A DNA stretch of 64,000 nt. Source: Psilocybe azurescens. Lineage: Eukaryota > Basidiomycota > Agaricomycetes > Agaricales > Agrocybaceae. Where the stretch lies: the NCBI GenBank assembly GCA_023853785.1, contig JAJIRX010000512.1, positions 1 to 64,000 on the forward strand, read 5' to 3'. Numbering within the stretch: position 1 is the first letter of the stretch; every line of letters starts with the position of its first letter. The notes below the pieces were generated by a model. The model made no database searches. It was not told the DNA's origin and saw only the letters and a program-made list of their open reading frames with translations. A program made the translations under genes and the position numbers. Positions 53,604 to 64,000 of this stretch are shown here, in pieces.

Positions 53604-54705
53604 GTTCGAGGAAGGGTGCGGTCGTGGATCGTCGACGGCCTATTATGACTACCAGATCTGCTAAAGCCACGGAAAACCAATTGAAAAATAAACAAAAAGA
53701 AGTACAATTTAAGGAACCAGTAGAAGAAAGCGAGTCAAGTGAAGAGGAGACAGAGATACAGTTACCAGTGAAAAGGGGTTTCCCCCGCCTAAAAAATAAA
53801 AAAGAAAGCGCGTATACCCACGTATTTACCTGAAAAGGGAATGCCTGTATCGGAGTCCGAGAGTACTACTAAAGTTAGCACGCCTGAGCTTCCGTGATAT
53901 AAACGCCTCCACCTTTAACAACGGGCGGTCCGACCAAGTGGTACTAGCGTATTTATTCAGTCATTCGAAAAAGAAAAAGTGAAAGAGCTTAACTAGAGTT
54001 AGAAAACCCGTGTTACTAGAAGAAATTGAGCACGCAGGAATCGCCCCACCCAGAAACAGTTGAACAAAGCTTTTCCTTTGTTTCCTAAAGAGATAGAGAT
54101 GGGTTTAACTGCGGATAAACCCCCGGTAGCGGTTTTCCTAATGGCCAGCGCATAAGAACTGATGACCCGATGGAGCCTGCTTGGAAAGTTGCATCGGATC
54201 CCTAGCTTCAATTTTCTCTGAGTAATGACAGTGCCATACCCAAAGAACACAAAGAATCCTTTCTGACTTAGGAGTTGAGTCATTTTAGTGTAATTTTCCC
54301 CAAGATTAATGGGGTCTTCCAAGAAGAAACCATTTTAGATTCAGGCTCACAAATTGCGTCTATGGCTGAAGCCACGGCAGCGGTGGTGTTTGAATTGGAT
54401 GAAGCGACTTAGAGTATCTCAGTAGGGGGACTTTCCTGGAATCTGACGGAGGTTTCGCCCGGAAAGAGTTAGGAATGCCTTTCTATCCCAATGCATGGGA
54501 GAAAAAAGTAGAACTTAGCGATAAAAGAAAAGTAGAGACGTACCTACGTCAGTTATCCGAGGGTAATGAAGTGAGCGATCGGCAATCAGAGCGATCACCT
54601 TCAGCTGCGACCGTCTTACAGGGAAAGGGATGTAATCTTGTAGCCTTAAATGTAAAACCAGTATATACAGAGTTACCGGAGTAGTGCAGGGTAGTGTGGA
54701 ATATT
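53604..54705 (+). pseudogene. Ty3/gypsy protease region, degenerate
   Basis: A basic/acidic linker ORF (53624-53833) is followed by stop-filled sequence and then TILDSGSQIASM at about 54325-54360. This is the aspartic-protease active-site motif (D-S-G, Asp codon 54338-54340). ORF 54475-54684 continues the region before the RT. Several stops and frameshifts lie between. Confidence 0.7.
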
Positions 54706-55597
54706 ATGGACAATCCCTTAAAAGATATGTCTCTCCTAAACCCATACCCTCCTGACTTCGGAACCGACTGGGCAATACACGGCAGAAAGGCAAGCAGTGT
54801 TCAACAAAGTTTATAAAGGATATTTATTATGGCTTGAAGAAAGAAAACTAGTACATCATATTATGATGCAGAAAAATGAGGTGTTCGCCCGAAATGATGA
54901 TGAAAGGGGTCAATTTTGAGAAGACCTCTTTCTGTCTGTCAGAATTTCTACGGTAGAGCACAAGTCTTGGGCTTATAATAATATCCCAATACTACCTGGA
55001 CTGTATAATGAAGTCCATAGGATTATTAAATATAAACAGGTATCAGGAATTTATGAGCCATCAAACTCGTTCTTTAGGTCGAAATGGTTTACGGTTGTAA
55101 ACAAGCATGAGGTTATTGTAATAGCAGTTGAGGCCTTGTACATTGCTATAGGCTACTATGTCTACCAAGAAGATACTAAGAGCCCTAAGAAACGTTACTT
55201 TGTGAAGTTCAGGTCTATTACACTGCATGAGCATGATGCCAGATACTCTCAACCTAAAAGGGAACTCTACAGCTTAAAAAGCGCTTTAGAGGCCAATCGC
55301 CACTGGCTGATAGGTGTCAGAAATCTAGAAACAGATGCAAAATATATAGGGGGAATTCTGATTAACCCTGATGCTATGCCTAATGCTACTACTAATCGGT
55401 GGATAGAGGAGATAGGTCTCTTCCATTTCTTTATCAGACACATTGCTGGGAAAATCTTCGGTCCAGATGGTTTGTCCAGGAGACCTCGCCAGCCATTTGA
55501 TAATCCTGAGCCCCCTAGAGAGTGCCCGGATGAAGAACACTGGGGCCCACCTGTGATAGAACTAGCCAACTCTAGCGATCCACCCCTTTATCAGTAG
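54706..55597 (+). pseudogene. Ty3/gypsy reverse transcriptase N-terminus fused to RNase H, RT core deleted
   Basis: 54715-55110 reads as the start of a gypsy RT (PLKDMSLLNPYPPDF, HHIMMQKNEVFARND, ISTVEHKSWAYNNIP, SGIYEPSNSFFRSKWFTVV) with a TGA near 54918. It then passes directly into the RNase H-like region, ORF 55136-55597 (IAIGYYVYQED, SQPKRELYSLKSALEAN, ETDAKYI, IRHIAGKIFGPDGLSRRP). The whole palm with its YxDD box, about 250 residues in intact elements, is missing. The first RNase H acidic residue also appears replaced (VEALYIA where VD is usual). The copy cannot reverse-transcribe. Confidence 0.88.
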
Positions 55598-57193
55598 AAG
55601 ATTTTGTATCGGAAATTGATAAGAGAGCTGTATTCGTGCTTGAGGAGCTGGGAGATCGTCAAGGGAGATCTCCAACCGAGCAATCACTAGAGCGCAGCGA
55701 AAACCAAGGACTTGCGAAGGAAGAAAGGTCGGATAAGGATATTAGACATTAAGCAAGAGATAGAACAAGAACCAGAGTTTGACGGGATAGTTAGATTTGC
55801 CGACAGCTTCTTAATGGAGTTGGCGGAAGCTGATAAAAGGAGACTAGTGGAGCAGAAGCAGCTTGAACTTTATCTGCAATCTAGGGTTGATGAACTAGGC
55901 CCTGAAAGACAGGGCTATGTTTAACAACTAGTATCTACTCCAACCTTACCTGACGGGACAGAAATTCGGGTGATGCCTTACCCAGAAGAGCAGCGATCGC
56001 CAAAAGGGAAACAGCAGGATAGCCAATTATAACGGGGGATCCAGTGGCATAAGGGCCACGGCTTAAAACTGAAAGGTTTGGATAAGAAGCAACATATGCA
56101 ATTCCTACAATGAGTTAGGCGATTCATCATGTTTGAAGGGCGCTTATATCTAAGGAACTCGGGCGCTACACATAGATTAGCGGTGTCTAAAGACAAACGA
56201 CTGTACACGATTACCGCAGCCCATGATCATGTTAGCCATAGAGTAGCCTATGCAACAGCTCAGCTATTGGTACAACGATTCTGGTAGCCAGAAATGGAGA
56301 AGGATATTAATCGGTTTGTTAAAACTTGTCACTTATGTCAAGAACGACAAAAGGCTCTGATAAGAATTAAACCGGTTATCATGCATACCCCTTCAATATT
56401 TCAGACCTTAAATGCCGAATGTATGGAAATGAGCACAGCATCTAATAATTGCCGCCATATAGTACATGGAAGGGATTCTCTTACATCTTGGATGAAGGGA
56501 TGACCCTCACGCTCGGAAAAGGCTAGGACTATAGGCCAATGGATTTGGGAAGACATCATTTGCAGATGGGCTTGTATAGCAGAGCTTATAACAGATAACG
56601 GGCCAATGTTTGTAGCGGCTGCCAATTGGTTGACTGAGAAGTACGGAATTACCAGCATTAAGACCTCTCCGTATAATTCGCGAAAGCTAATGGCGTGGTA
56701 TGACTACCACACCGGAATGTTCGCCAAGTAATATACAAGATGTTAGGAGCCGCCAACGTACACAAGCGGTTCTGGTTCTTCTTATATATTACATGGGCGG
56801 ATCGTATGACTATATCGGAGGTTAGGGGCGTTCGCCATATTTCATGGTCACCGGGGCGAACCCCGTGCTTCCATTAGATGTCAAGGAAGCAACATAGCTA
56901 GTCAAACCTCCCATATGGGTACTGACCGATGAAGCCTTAGTCACTTTCTGCGCTCAGGCTTTAGAAAAACGTCAGTTACATCTTAAGACCTGTGAAGGCG
57001 ACCGCCTGTAAAAGCGATGACCAGGACGGCGAAAGATGTCTTTATTGAACTTTGATGGCATAATAAGTGGGAATGCCATGTCCTCATCCAAGTAATAACA
57101 CTCAATCAGTGTGCACTAATAGCACTGCGCTGTGTGGGGAATACAATCAAAGGCAATCCTCTCTTCATCCAGGTGCAGGACGGGTGGGACAAC
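55598..57193 (+). pseudogene. Ty3/gypsy integrase region, degenerate
   Basis: The zinc-binding HHCC module is split by a TAG (56285-56287): HDHVSHRVAYATAQLLVQRF before it, DINRFVKTCHLCQERQ after it (ORF 56294-56503). The core shows CRHIVHGRD, then ELITDNGPMFVAAANWLTEK and SPYNS at about 56575-56690. The first catalytic Asp position is altered, and the Glu position reads TGA in the frame of GVV..LPHRNVRQ. The tail shows SWSPGRTPC-like and DVKEA-type sequence near 56840-56900. ORF 55712-55924 is the linker. Dead element. Confidence 0.8.
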
Positions 57194-57745
57194 TGTCACA
57201 TCCGTGACTTGTAGCTCACCTAACCCTTACAGTTCTCCTGGGGGATCACCCTGAGAGACAACTAACAGCAATCACTGGTGGTCAAATGTGGTTGATTACT
57301 TATTTAAGCACTGCCTGGAGATCCCTACACAACTGGGGGTTTGTGACCTATGGTTGTGGTGAGAGCGATCACCATGCGTAGCGATCTTCATGCAAGGTGA
57401 TCACCACATGGATAGAGAACCCAGAAAGAGCGATCGCCAGCGTGGGTAGAGGGCATATAAAATAGCGATTCTCTAGCTGTTTTGAAAGCAATTTAGCAAT
57501 TGGTAAAAAGTAACAGTAGTCAGGACTGATGCTTCTGCAAGGAAAGACTGATTTAGCGCTTAAGAATTCACTGGGGTCTCGTACAAGTAGAGCAGGGTTT
57601 ATACCAATACTCGAAGATTCTTAATGTAAATAAAGAATGATGTAAAGAAATGTTGCAAATGAATGAAGTGGCTTAAGTAAGGAACAACTGTAGAACACGG
57701 ATTGTATACTAAAGGGTTGAAAGAGTTCACGCTAGGGCGCAAGAA
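57194..57745 (+). mobile_element. Candidate 3' LTR of the gypsy element
   Basis: Starts TGTCACATCCGTGAC after a purine-rich stretch (GGACGGGTGGGACAAC), the usual polypurine-tract/LTR junction. It contains a TATA-like CATATAAAAT at 57454-57463, one exact GCGATCGC (57430) and several variants. The 3' boundary is not defined. It is not clearly homologous to copy E, so the 5' and 3' flanks of this element may come from different subfamilies. Confidence 0.5.
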
Positions 57746-57991
57746 ATGAGGAATTTGGGGAAATCTTATGGCGAATATGAAATGGCACGCGTAGCAATGA
57801 TTTATCCGTTGGGAACAAGTTGGGTTACAGTGATACTCTTTTGTCAGAACTTCTATCCACTATCGCTATCAGCTGTAGTGCAGGTCGCTGGAGGTTCCAG
57901 AACTAAAGTTGGTACAGACGGCCTTCTTCTCTTAGCCCTTTTCCCACCTCTTCGGGTCCTTTTACCATTCGGATTTGGCAGGAATTGCGAC

Positions 57992-59100
57992 TCATCCAAT
58001 GGTCGTTTTTTTTGCTATCGGAGGCTGGTCGGGGTTGCAGCTGGCACATCCACAAATTTTTCCCTTGAAATATGATCCATCAGCAGCATAGTGAACAGTG
58101 ATAGATTGCCCTGCTTGGATTTGTTGAAGAGTACACAGGGCAAACGCCTGGGAATTTGGAATAGACATAATCTATTTTGCAAAAGATATTTTATGCTATC
58201 AGATTGGCAAGCAATTTCATAGAAGTACACCTACCTGGGAGTTCGGCAAACAGTCGTGGTTTGCAAAGCGAATTGGTCCTAATACCAACCTGGGGCCCAC
58301 TTCAGGTTCCTGGTTTGGCATCGACTGGATGATGGATATTCCTGGGCGTTCCAACACCATGTCCTTTGACATGGAGCTACAAGATGCAAGAATGATCACG
58401 CCGGCATCAATATCGACTTTCGCCCTCAGGCCACAGGTGACTTTCGATCCTTGCTTCCACATGGAACTGAACCTTTTCAATACAAAGCCCTTTTGGGGAG
58501 CTATACGCCATTATATGGTATCGTTGGAGAAGGCTATCGTGGTGTAAGATACTTTTGCTGATCGTATTTTCAGAAAGACCTACTGTTTCAAGATCTTTTT
58601 GTCATTTGGCCCATAAAATATAGAGGGGTACTTCTTGGTTATTGCATTTACTACTTCTAAAGCGACTGAGGGCGAGTCACTCGATGCCTTTGCTCGGTGA
58701 AGGTATGTTTGATATATGTCCATTGCTGCTTCATTTGGGAGGGGTAATTCATCCTCAAAAATGCCCTTGTAGGCAGCAATGCTCGATAAAATTTTGGAGC
58801 ACGCTTGGTGGCAAATATGCAGTGAACTAGGATATCGTCCACCCTGGCCAAGTCATCACTGAGGAACGCTTCTTGATTGAGCAAGGAGACCCATTGTTCA
58901 ACATGGGTGCGGGCTGGGCCATCAGGGAAGGTAGAGTCTTCCTTAAAGTTGACACTCTTTTGGTTCGAGAAGAGCGCCGCAGAGGTGCCGAAGAGGTCAT
59001 GGTTCATGTCATTGTCAAACTTGTTGTCACTGATCACTGATTTGAACGTCAGAAAATCACATGAGCGTGGACTGCGGGGTTTGGACTTTCGGGAGATCAT
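57992..59100 (-). CDS. SET-domain protein (histone lysine methyltransferase-like)
   Basis: Minus strand. The last two exons are clear. Exon 58235-58480 gives CGLRAKVDIDAGVII and PRLVLGPIRFANHDCLPNSQ, the SET FxNHxCxPN motif. A phase-0 intron (58148-58234, GTAGGT..CCCAG) leads to exon 57992-58147, with QAGQSITVHYAADGSYF and the post-SET Cys cluster CGCASC, ending in TGA at 57992-57994. Upstream, ORF 58657-59100 (147 codons) is a plausible N-terminal exon. The stretch 58481-58656 has no clean join and one frame shows a TAA near 58515, so one exon may be damaged. SET proteins of this short type are multi-copy in mushrooms. Activity is not established. Confidence 0.72.
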
Positions 59101-60156
59101 ATAATGCCTTATAAGGGGCCATATTTGGTGTGATGTGCTGTCTTTGGTAAAAGTGTCTTTTATATTGCGTTACTATTACAAAGGGCTATGTAATGATATT
59201 ATTTTGTAAATTTAACGATGAGTATACATGGTATTAGGTGCGAAATATGTGTTTCTTTCGACACCAGTCCTTCTCACTCTCCATGCCCACTAATTACTCG
59301 TCTCCAGGTCTTTAATAGCTATATTATAATACGCAGTAGCCTGTAAATTTTTTTACAGTGTTTCCTGTATTCTATTCTGTCTCTATTACAGTGTTTTTGA
59401 TCTCATGGCAAGTAGTATCTCACCAGCTCTAAATCACTATATTACCATTGAGGCGGTCGCATTTTCAGCTTTCTACTTAATAGATACTTCTAGGGAGAGC
59501 CTATATGTTGGGTTGCTTTGGTTATAGCTTACAAGGAATCATATATAAACGGCCACCATGCTCCAGGACTGTCCTATTTAAGCATGTCCTGCTTTCTCTA
59601 TGGCCAAAAATATCCCTTTAAACACTTAATGAGATGTATTAGACCAGTATTGCCTAGTCTTATTTCAGATAAATGTTGTGAATAAGGCCAAAAGCTCTCA
59701 GAAGCACCGAGGGAGGAACACATCATTTAAATGCTCAAATAGGGCGACACAGAGCAGTAAACATGTCTATTAGCTACTATATACATATAGACCGGCCTAT
59801 AACATGCAAATGAAGCCAAATTTTGCAACGATTACCCGTGTGTTCCGCTGCTCATCCAGACTGCCAACTAATCCTCTGCCACGCATCCTCTGACATACGG
59901 TCCATGGATGAAGTAACGCCTGAAGCCACTATGATTGAGCCGAGGGCGCACAGAAATTTCAAACAGCAGGGCAGATGACTGTAATAATGGATGATAGCAG
60001 CCCTTACATGCTCTCCATTTCTCCATCCCTTATTTATAATCCCTACTACCGCACCGCCTTTATGCTCATTGCTTCCGCCATCTTCAGTTACATCTCCTGC
60101 AACCCACCATTCACCTTCAGATGCACTGATCCTCACATTTTTGAAGCTGTTACATC
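59101..60156. other. No gene recognised
   Basis: AT-rich sequence upstream of the SET gene. No repeat match within the window and no ORF of note apart from compositional ones near the homopolymer at 60157. Confidence 0.45.
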
Positions 60157-60188
60157 TTTTTTTTTTTTTTTTTGAAAAAAAAAAAAAA
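60157..60188. repeat. T17-G-A14 inverted homopolymer
   Basis: Seventeen T, one G, fourteen A: a near-perfect hairpin of homopolymer arms with a one-base centre. It could be a joined pair of poly(A) tails or a replication artefact. Confidence 0.9.
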
Positions 60189-61470
60189 GTCATAATAATG
60201 CTTATGGAGGATGCCGGTGGATCCTCACCTTGGCCTTGTATCTAGAGTGCATGTAAACGCTTATGTTCATCCATGTTATATATTGTCTAGTAGGCTAGTC
60301 GTCTTAGGTCCACTCATACGCTTGGCTACTATTGCAGCAGGTACAACGAACAACGGACTTTGAGCATTTGTTATGGCTTACTTCTGTTCGCGGCAGTTTC
60401 TGTTAACGGTCATCCTATATCGTCCTAATATCACTAATTGATCAATAAGGCACCTGCTTCTGCATGAATATGATAAGATGATTGCAGTGACGTTGTTTGC
60501 CAGAAGTGAACTGCATGCAAGTATTCTACAAGCAAGTACCAAATACTTGCCAAATACAGTGATCCTCTAGTGGCAACAAATCAAGCACAGAGTGAATCCA
60601 GTTCATGTTTGCCATCACTTGCAGCCCTGATCCCCATTGGCCACAGCGGACGGCAGTAGGGCGCCAAGGTGGGCCGGCCACGCTGGCAAAGTCGTTGTGA
60701 GGCCCATGGATGAGAAAGGCCCTCCATGATAGTGGTTGAGAGGGCTGGGTACAAAGCGGGGTAGTGGGCGGCATTGCGCAGACTAAAATTAGTCCTGAGG
60801 CTGCAGATAGATATTCTGTAAGTTTCTAGTTTGTTTTGGCGATGTAAAAACGAAGACACGCACCTATCCTGAAGAGAAAGGACCCCCATCCATTCACCCA
60901 TCTATTCATAGTATTCATAAAAAGAGATCGGGTGGCAGCCACGCTTTAAAAGGAGGTTTCGCTTTCAATAGCCCACCAGCTACTAGGGTATGAAGCGATT
61001 TAGGGGAGGAAAGGGGAAGAGAGAATTCTGGGAGATGAGCCCGGGCAGCTAAGAAGACGCTGCATGTCAGTGACTGCTTCTTATTGCTCTGGATATATGC
61101 CTACCTCAACCTCGGCAGGTCGGTTGGTTTGATGAGATAAAATGAGCCAGCGGTTTTACAATAACTACGGTGACGGAGGGTAAAACAATTTTTAAGAGAT
61201 GAATCTGCAGTGGGCATTCTATAAGTACATGTGCTGTTTAAACGTTGAAAGTCGGCTTACCCGGTCTCGGTAAAGCCTGCTGGATGTCGGACCATACACA
61301 GTGTGCTGGGTAGTATGACGTAGAATAGGCCGAGGGATGAAATGAGGTGATACTGCGTGACTCAAATACAGGCGTGATGGCCTGGGTGCTAGCGCTCCTC
61401 CATCGTCGTCTGAGAGCTTCAGTGTCATCTATTGGAATTGGATAAGCAGCACCTGGATGGAGCACCGCAT
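60189..61470. other. No gene recognised
   Basis: Minus ORFs at 60526-60901 and 61219-61465 have no motif, and no splice context makes them convincing. No repeat seen. Confidence 0.4.
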
Positions 61471-61640
61471 TTCAAGCATCGCGCTGCTTTCTCGTCGCAG
61501 GTAACTCAAGCCTATTTTGAGTTCAAAGCAGCCTAGAAGGTTGGTCAAGGCAGAAAAATTCGGGCGCACACCAATGAGAGGGCGCTCAAGAACTTAACCA
61601 GCCCTCACAACGTGGCAGACAACAAACATAGAAATTAGGC
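61471..61640 (+). repeat. Dispersed ~175-bp repeat, copy 2
   Basis: Second copy of the sequence at 41243-41421 in the same orientation, sharing TTCAAGCATCGCG, TTTTGAGTTCAAAGCAGCCT, CGGGCGCACACC, GAGAGGGCGCTCAAGAA and the GGCAGA.AACAAAC..AAAT end. Roughly 80% identical by eye. Confidence 0.8.
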
Positions 61641-63426
61641 TCGTCCCCATCCAGCTTTGCAGCACGTGAGACTGAGGTGCACGTGGTTGGTCACAGATGC
61701 ACGTTCACCCGACATTGCGGCCATAGGCCACCCAAGGTTGTATAAGCGTTCATGTATCATGGTTGAGATGGGATTGCATTGTTTTCGCAACATTCCCTGG
61801 CAGTTCCATCTACTCAAAAAGGGAGAAATTGATTTATTATATAGAAAAAGAACCCACCCCTTGCTTTACCCAACCCCTTTGCCCAGGATATATGCGACAT
61901 GTACCCATCACCTGATGTATGAATCACCATATAAATGCCCCTCATTCTATCCCCTTCCAGGTGTTTGAAATTCCAGGGGTTTGAAAATCTTGTTTTCCTC
62001 CTTCAGTTCTTGTTCTATCTCCGCAAAAGTTTGCACATGTACACAGATGGACTATCCCATTAAGAATATGCAAAAAAACCGAGTCTCGAGGCTACTGCAT
62101 GGTAGAACTGAGAAGTGCTAATTTGATTACAGTAAATAGGTCAAAGTAACCGGATATTATCCCAGATCTGGGTAGATCAGGCGACCCATTAACCCGCACA
62201 TTCTGGAGTAAAATTCACATACGGCAGGCCATTAGCCATCCAAAATTATGGACCTGAGGATATACTTCCTGGAATGCAAAGTTAGAAAAAGCATTTCTGT
62301 GTTTACCAAGAGTGACCAACGTGATGATTTTTAAGGATCCGCCTCTTGACATGCAAACATGAACATTTTGATGTGACTTTCTGTTTCAATCATTTCAATC
62401 TCCTGACTTTTTCAAAAATAAATTTGATATTCGAATAGGGGAAAAATCCTACATCCTTTAACCAAGTTTGAGGGCGAGAGAGCCAGTGGTTGTGTAGGAA
62501 TACGTCAAATACACAAAAAAGCTTCAAACTCCTGGAAAGGGATAGTATGCAAATCTCAATCATCACTCTTCTTTCCCTCTCTGGAACTGCCCGACCAACG
62601 TAATGTAATGTCATATTCCAACCCCTCCCAAATGTGTGGGTGCCCTCTCGGCCCATTTGCCCGATGCCACGTGATATACAATATAAGGTAGAGGAAATCC
62701 ATACTCATCGGCTGTCAGGTGATGTGATGTTCTGTGACAAACGACTTAGCAATGCATGTGCCGGCGCCACTCTTTGTGCTGTTACGATGTTTTCAATAAA
62801 ATCACGTGGCACAAATTATCTTGCAACTTTGCCTTTGTAAATCATACAACTAATACTATAACCTAAAATTACAAAAATGAAACTAAAAAATGTTAGAATC
62901 TCTAATTAAAACATTTTGTTGATTTTATATTTTTCAAATACCAAGTCAAATAGTTATTGTATGAATTTGAGTCATTCTGTCACCTTTTATCACACCTGGT
63001 CATGTGACAGCCGATGAGTATGGATTTCCTCTACCTTAACTCGTGAACTTTTTTTTTTGGGAACTGGGGTTTTCAAATCCACTGTAGCATTCAACGTCGA
63101 TCTCTTTCGTTATTATCTTGGTCGGTTGCGCTGATCCTCATTCTTTCCCGTTTTTCTCAGCTTCTTATGCATATTCACCCCGGTATGTTGCATTGGGCAC
63201 CCCCTTAACTTCCCACCCCACCCGACTGCTGGGTAGCTAGTAGACACTCTGCAGGGGGTTTACATACAGCTCAGCGGTCTTTCCCTCCCGCCTCTCCTAT
63301 GCTATTTCCGTACCTCTCACAACACTCACTTGCAATTTGCAGAGAAAACCCAGCACACTCTTCATTCAAAAGACCCTGCTTTTGATTTCGAGACCAACAT
63401 CTTTCGTAGCATAGAGCGCATCGCCT
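61641..63426. other. No gene recognised
   Basis: Mostly AT-rich. ORFs of 103 codons (61657-61968, plus) and 88 codons (62390-62656, minus) have no family resemblance. The stretch 63100-63420 is pyrimidine-rich and could be a promoter or intron of whatever gene runs off the end. Confidence 0.4.
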
Positions 63427-63766
63427 ATGCAGCGTATCGACTTCGGACAAGGAAGACTGGGCGCCGCTCACATCGTTGAGCGCCCTCGCCTACGTCGACC
63501 GGCCATCCTCACCCCTCGATACCACCCCACAACTCACAAACACTCAGCCTATATTGATCATGCCAGTAGCATCTGGGGCCACTGCATCGCCCTGTCTCGA
63601 CGGAAGCAAAGAGGAAGGCAAGGAAGCGGGAGTCGTCGCATCGAAATCGAAAGAAGAAGAGAGAAGCAGCACCAATGTACCATCCCAACCCCATTCGCAC
63701 CAGTAAACATGTCCAAAACGCCAAACCAGCGCATTCTACCCTTCAGGCCGAAGACTTCCCAATAGC
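63427..63766 (+). CDS. Possible 5' gene fragment near the window end
   Basis: Overlapping plus ORFs (63427-63765, Arg/His-rich; 63476-63706, Ser/Pro/Glu-rich: SALAYVDRPSSPLDTTPQLT) in GC-richer sequence than the surroundings. No domain recognised, and the frame cannot be chosen. The composition shift is the only reason to list it. It may be an exon of a host gene continuing past 64000. Confidence 0.25.
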
Positions 63767-64000
63767 ATCCACTGGCTACATTGGCCGGCCGAAAAAGAAA
63801 TTCGTGCAGGCATTATGAGCTCGACGAACTTGTGGGGCCTGCCTCGGAGCTCAACTTCATGCTGATAAAATGGGATGGAATGTAGGTTATTAAACGTGTA
63901 TTTTTTCATACTCTAATGGACAGTTGCATAGGGTTTCAATGCCTTTGGTAGATAACAAGCAACGTGTGGTTGGCATCTGCGCTGGTGTGCCAGATAAGGA

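Noticed and set aside
57746..58075. 109-codon plus-strand ORF
   Set aside because: Its second half is antisense to the last SET exon, whose frame has a clear domain match and splice site.

Overview
The window looks like gene-poor, repeat-dominated nuclear DNA of a basidiomycete fungus, most likely an Agaricomycete. The lineage call rests on protein families read from the translations: a Ty3/gypsy element of the basidiomycete type, a Plavaka/CACTA-like transposase tail, JmjC, SET, Ulp1 and BAH-PHD-like genes of the kinds that are expanded in mushroom genomes, short 50-65 nt introns with GT..AG ends, and a chaperonin CCT-gamma pseudogene that keeps fungal-type introns. No rRNA, tRNA or CRISPR feature was found. 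Almost nothing here looks like an intact host gene.

Layout. 1-4783 is an AT-rich satellite: a leading array of ~82-bp units, then about 24 copies of a ~185-bp unit. It ends abruptly at a G-rich junction with an ~850-bp Penelope-like-element (PLE) unit (4784-5632). 5.6-13.6 kb holds two GGCGGA minisatellites, a fragment of a multi-pass membrane protein gene, a degenerate CCT3 (CCT-gamma) pseudogene, and long stretches without genes. 13.6-15.7 kb is a cluster of hAT-like MITEs, three with perfect 8-bp target-site duplications and one nested inside another, plus a perfect 40-bp palindrome. 16.6-17.3 kb is a third GGCGGA array and a GACCGC minisatellite. A second copy of the PLE unit follows (17300-18159), then a telomere-like G-rich stretch, then a PLE with an unbroken 607-aa reverse transcriptase on the minus strand (18223-20046) and a frameshifted upstream region. 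Both ~850-bp PLE units carry, on the minus strand, a recognisable hammerhead ribozyme whose stems differ by compensatory changes.

21.8-29.5 kb contains a 155-bp tandem array, two copies of a long LTR-like repeat rich in the palindrome GCGATCGC, and a Plavaka-type transposase relic. 30.4-40 kb holds a broken Ulp1-type cysteine protease gene, a minus-strand BAH-PHD-like gene, a 131-bp tandem array and a large broken multi-exon gene of unknown function. This block lies between two inverted copies of the LTR-like repeat (27.7-29.5 and 41.6-43.6 kb). 43.9-48.3 kb carries gene fragments and a JmjC-domain gene with several frameshifts. 48.9-57.7 kb holds two further LTR-like copies and a dead gypsy element whose catalytic RT core has been deleted. 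58.0-59.1 kb is a minus-strand SET-domain gene. The last 5 kb shows little.

Functionally this is a mobile-element landscape rather than a pathway. The most notable items are the PLE plus hammerhead system, whose 3' ends sit on tandem arrays through telomere-like G-rich junctions; the GCGATCGC palindromes scattered through one LTR family; and the clustering of chromatin-type genes (SUMO protease, BAH-PHD, JmjC, SET) among transposons. All readings are by eye, without alignment software.
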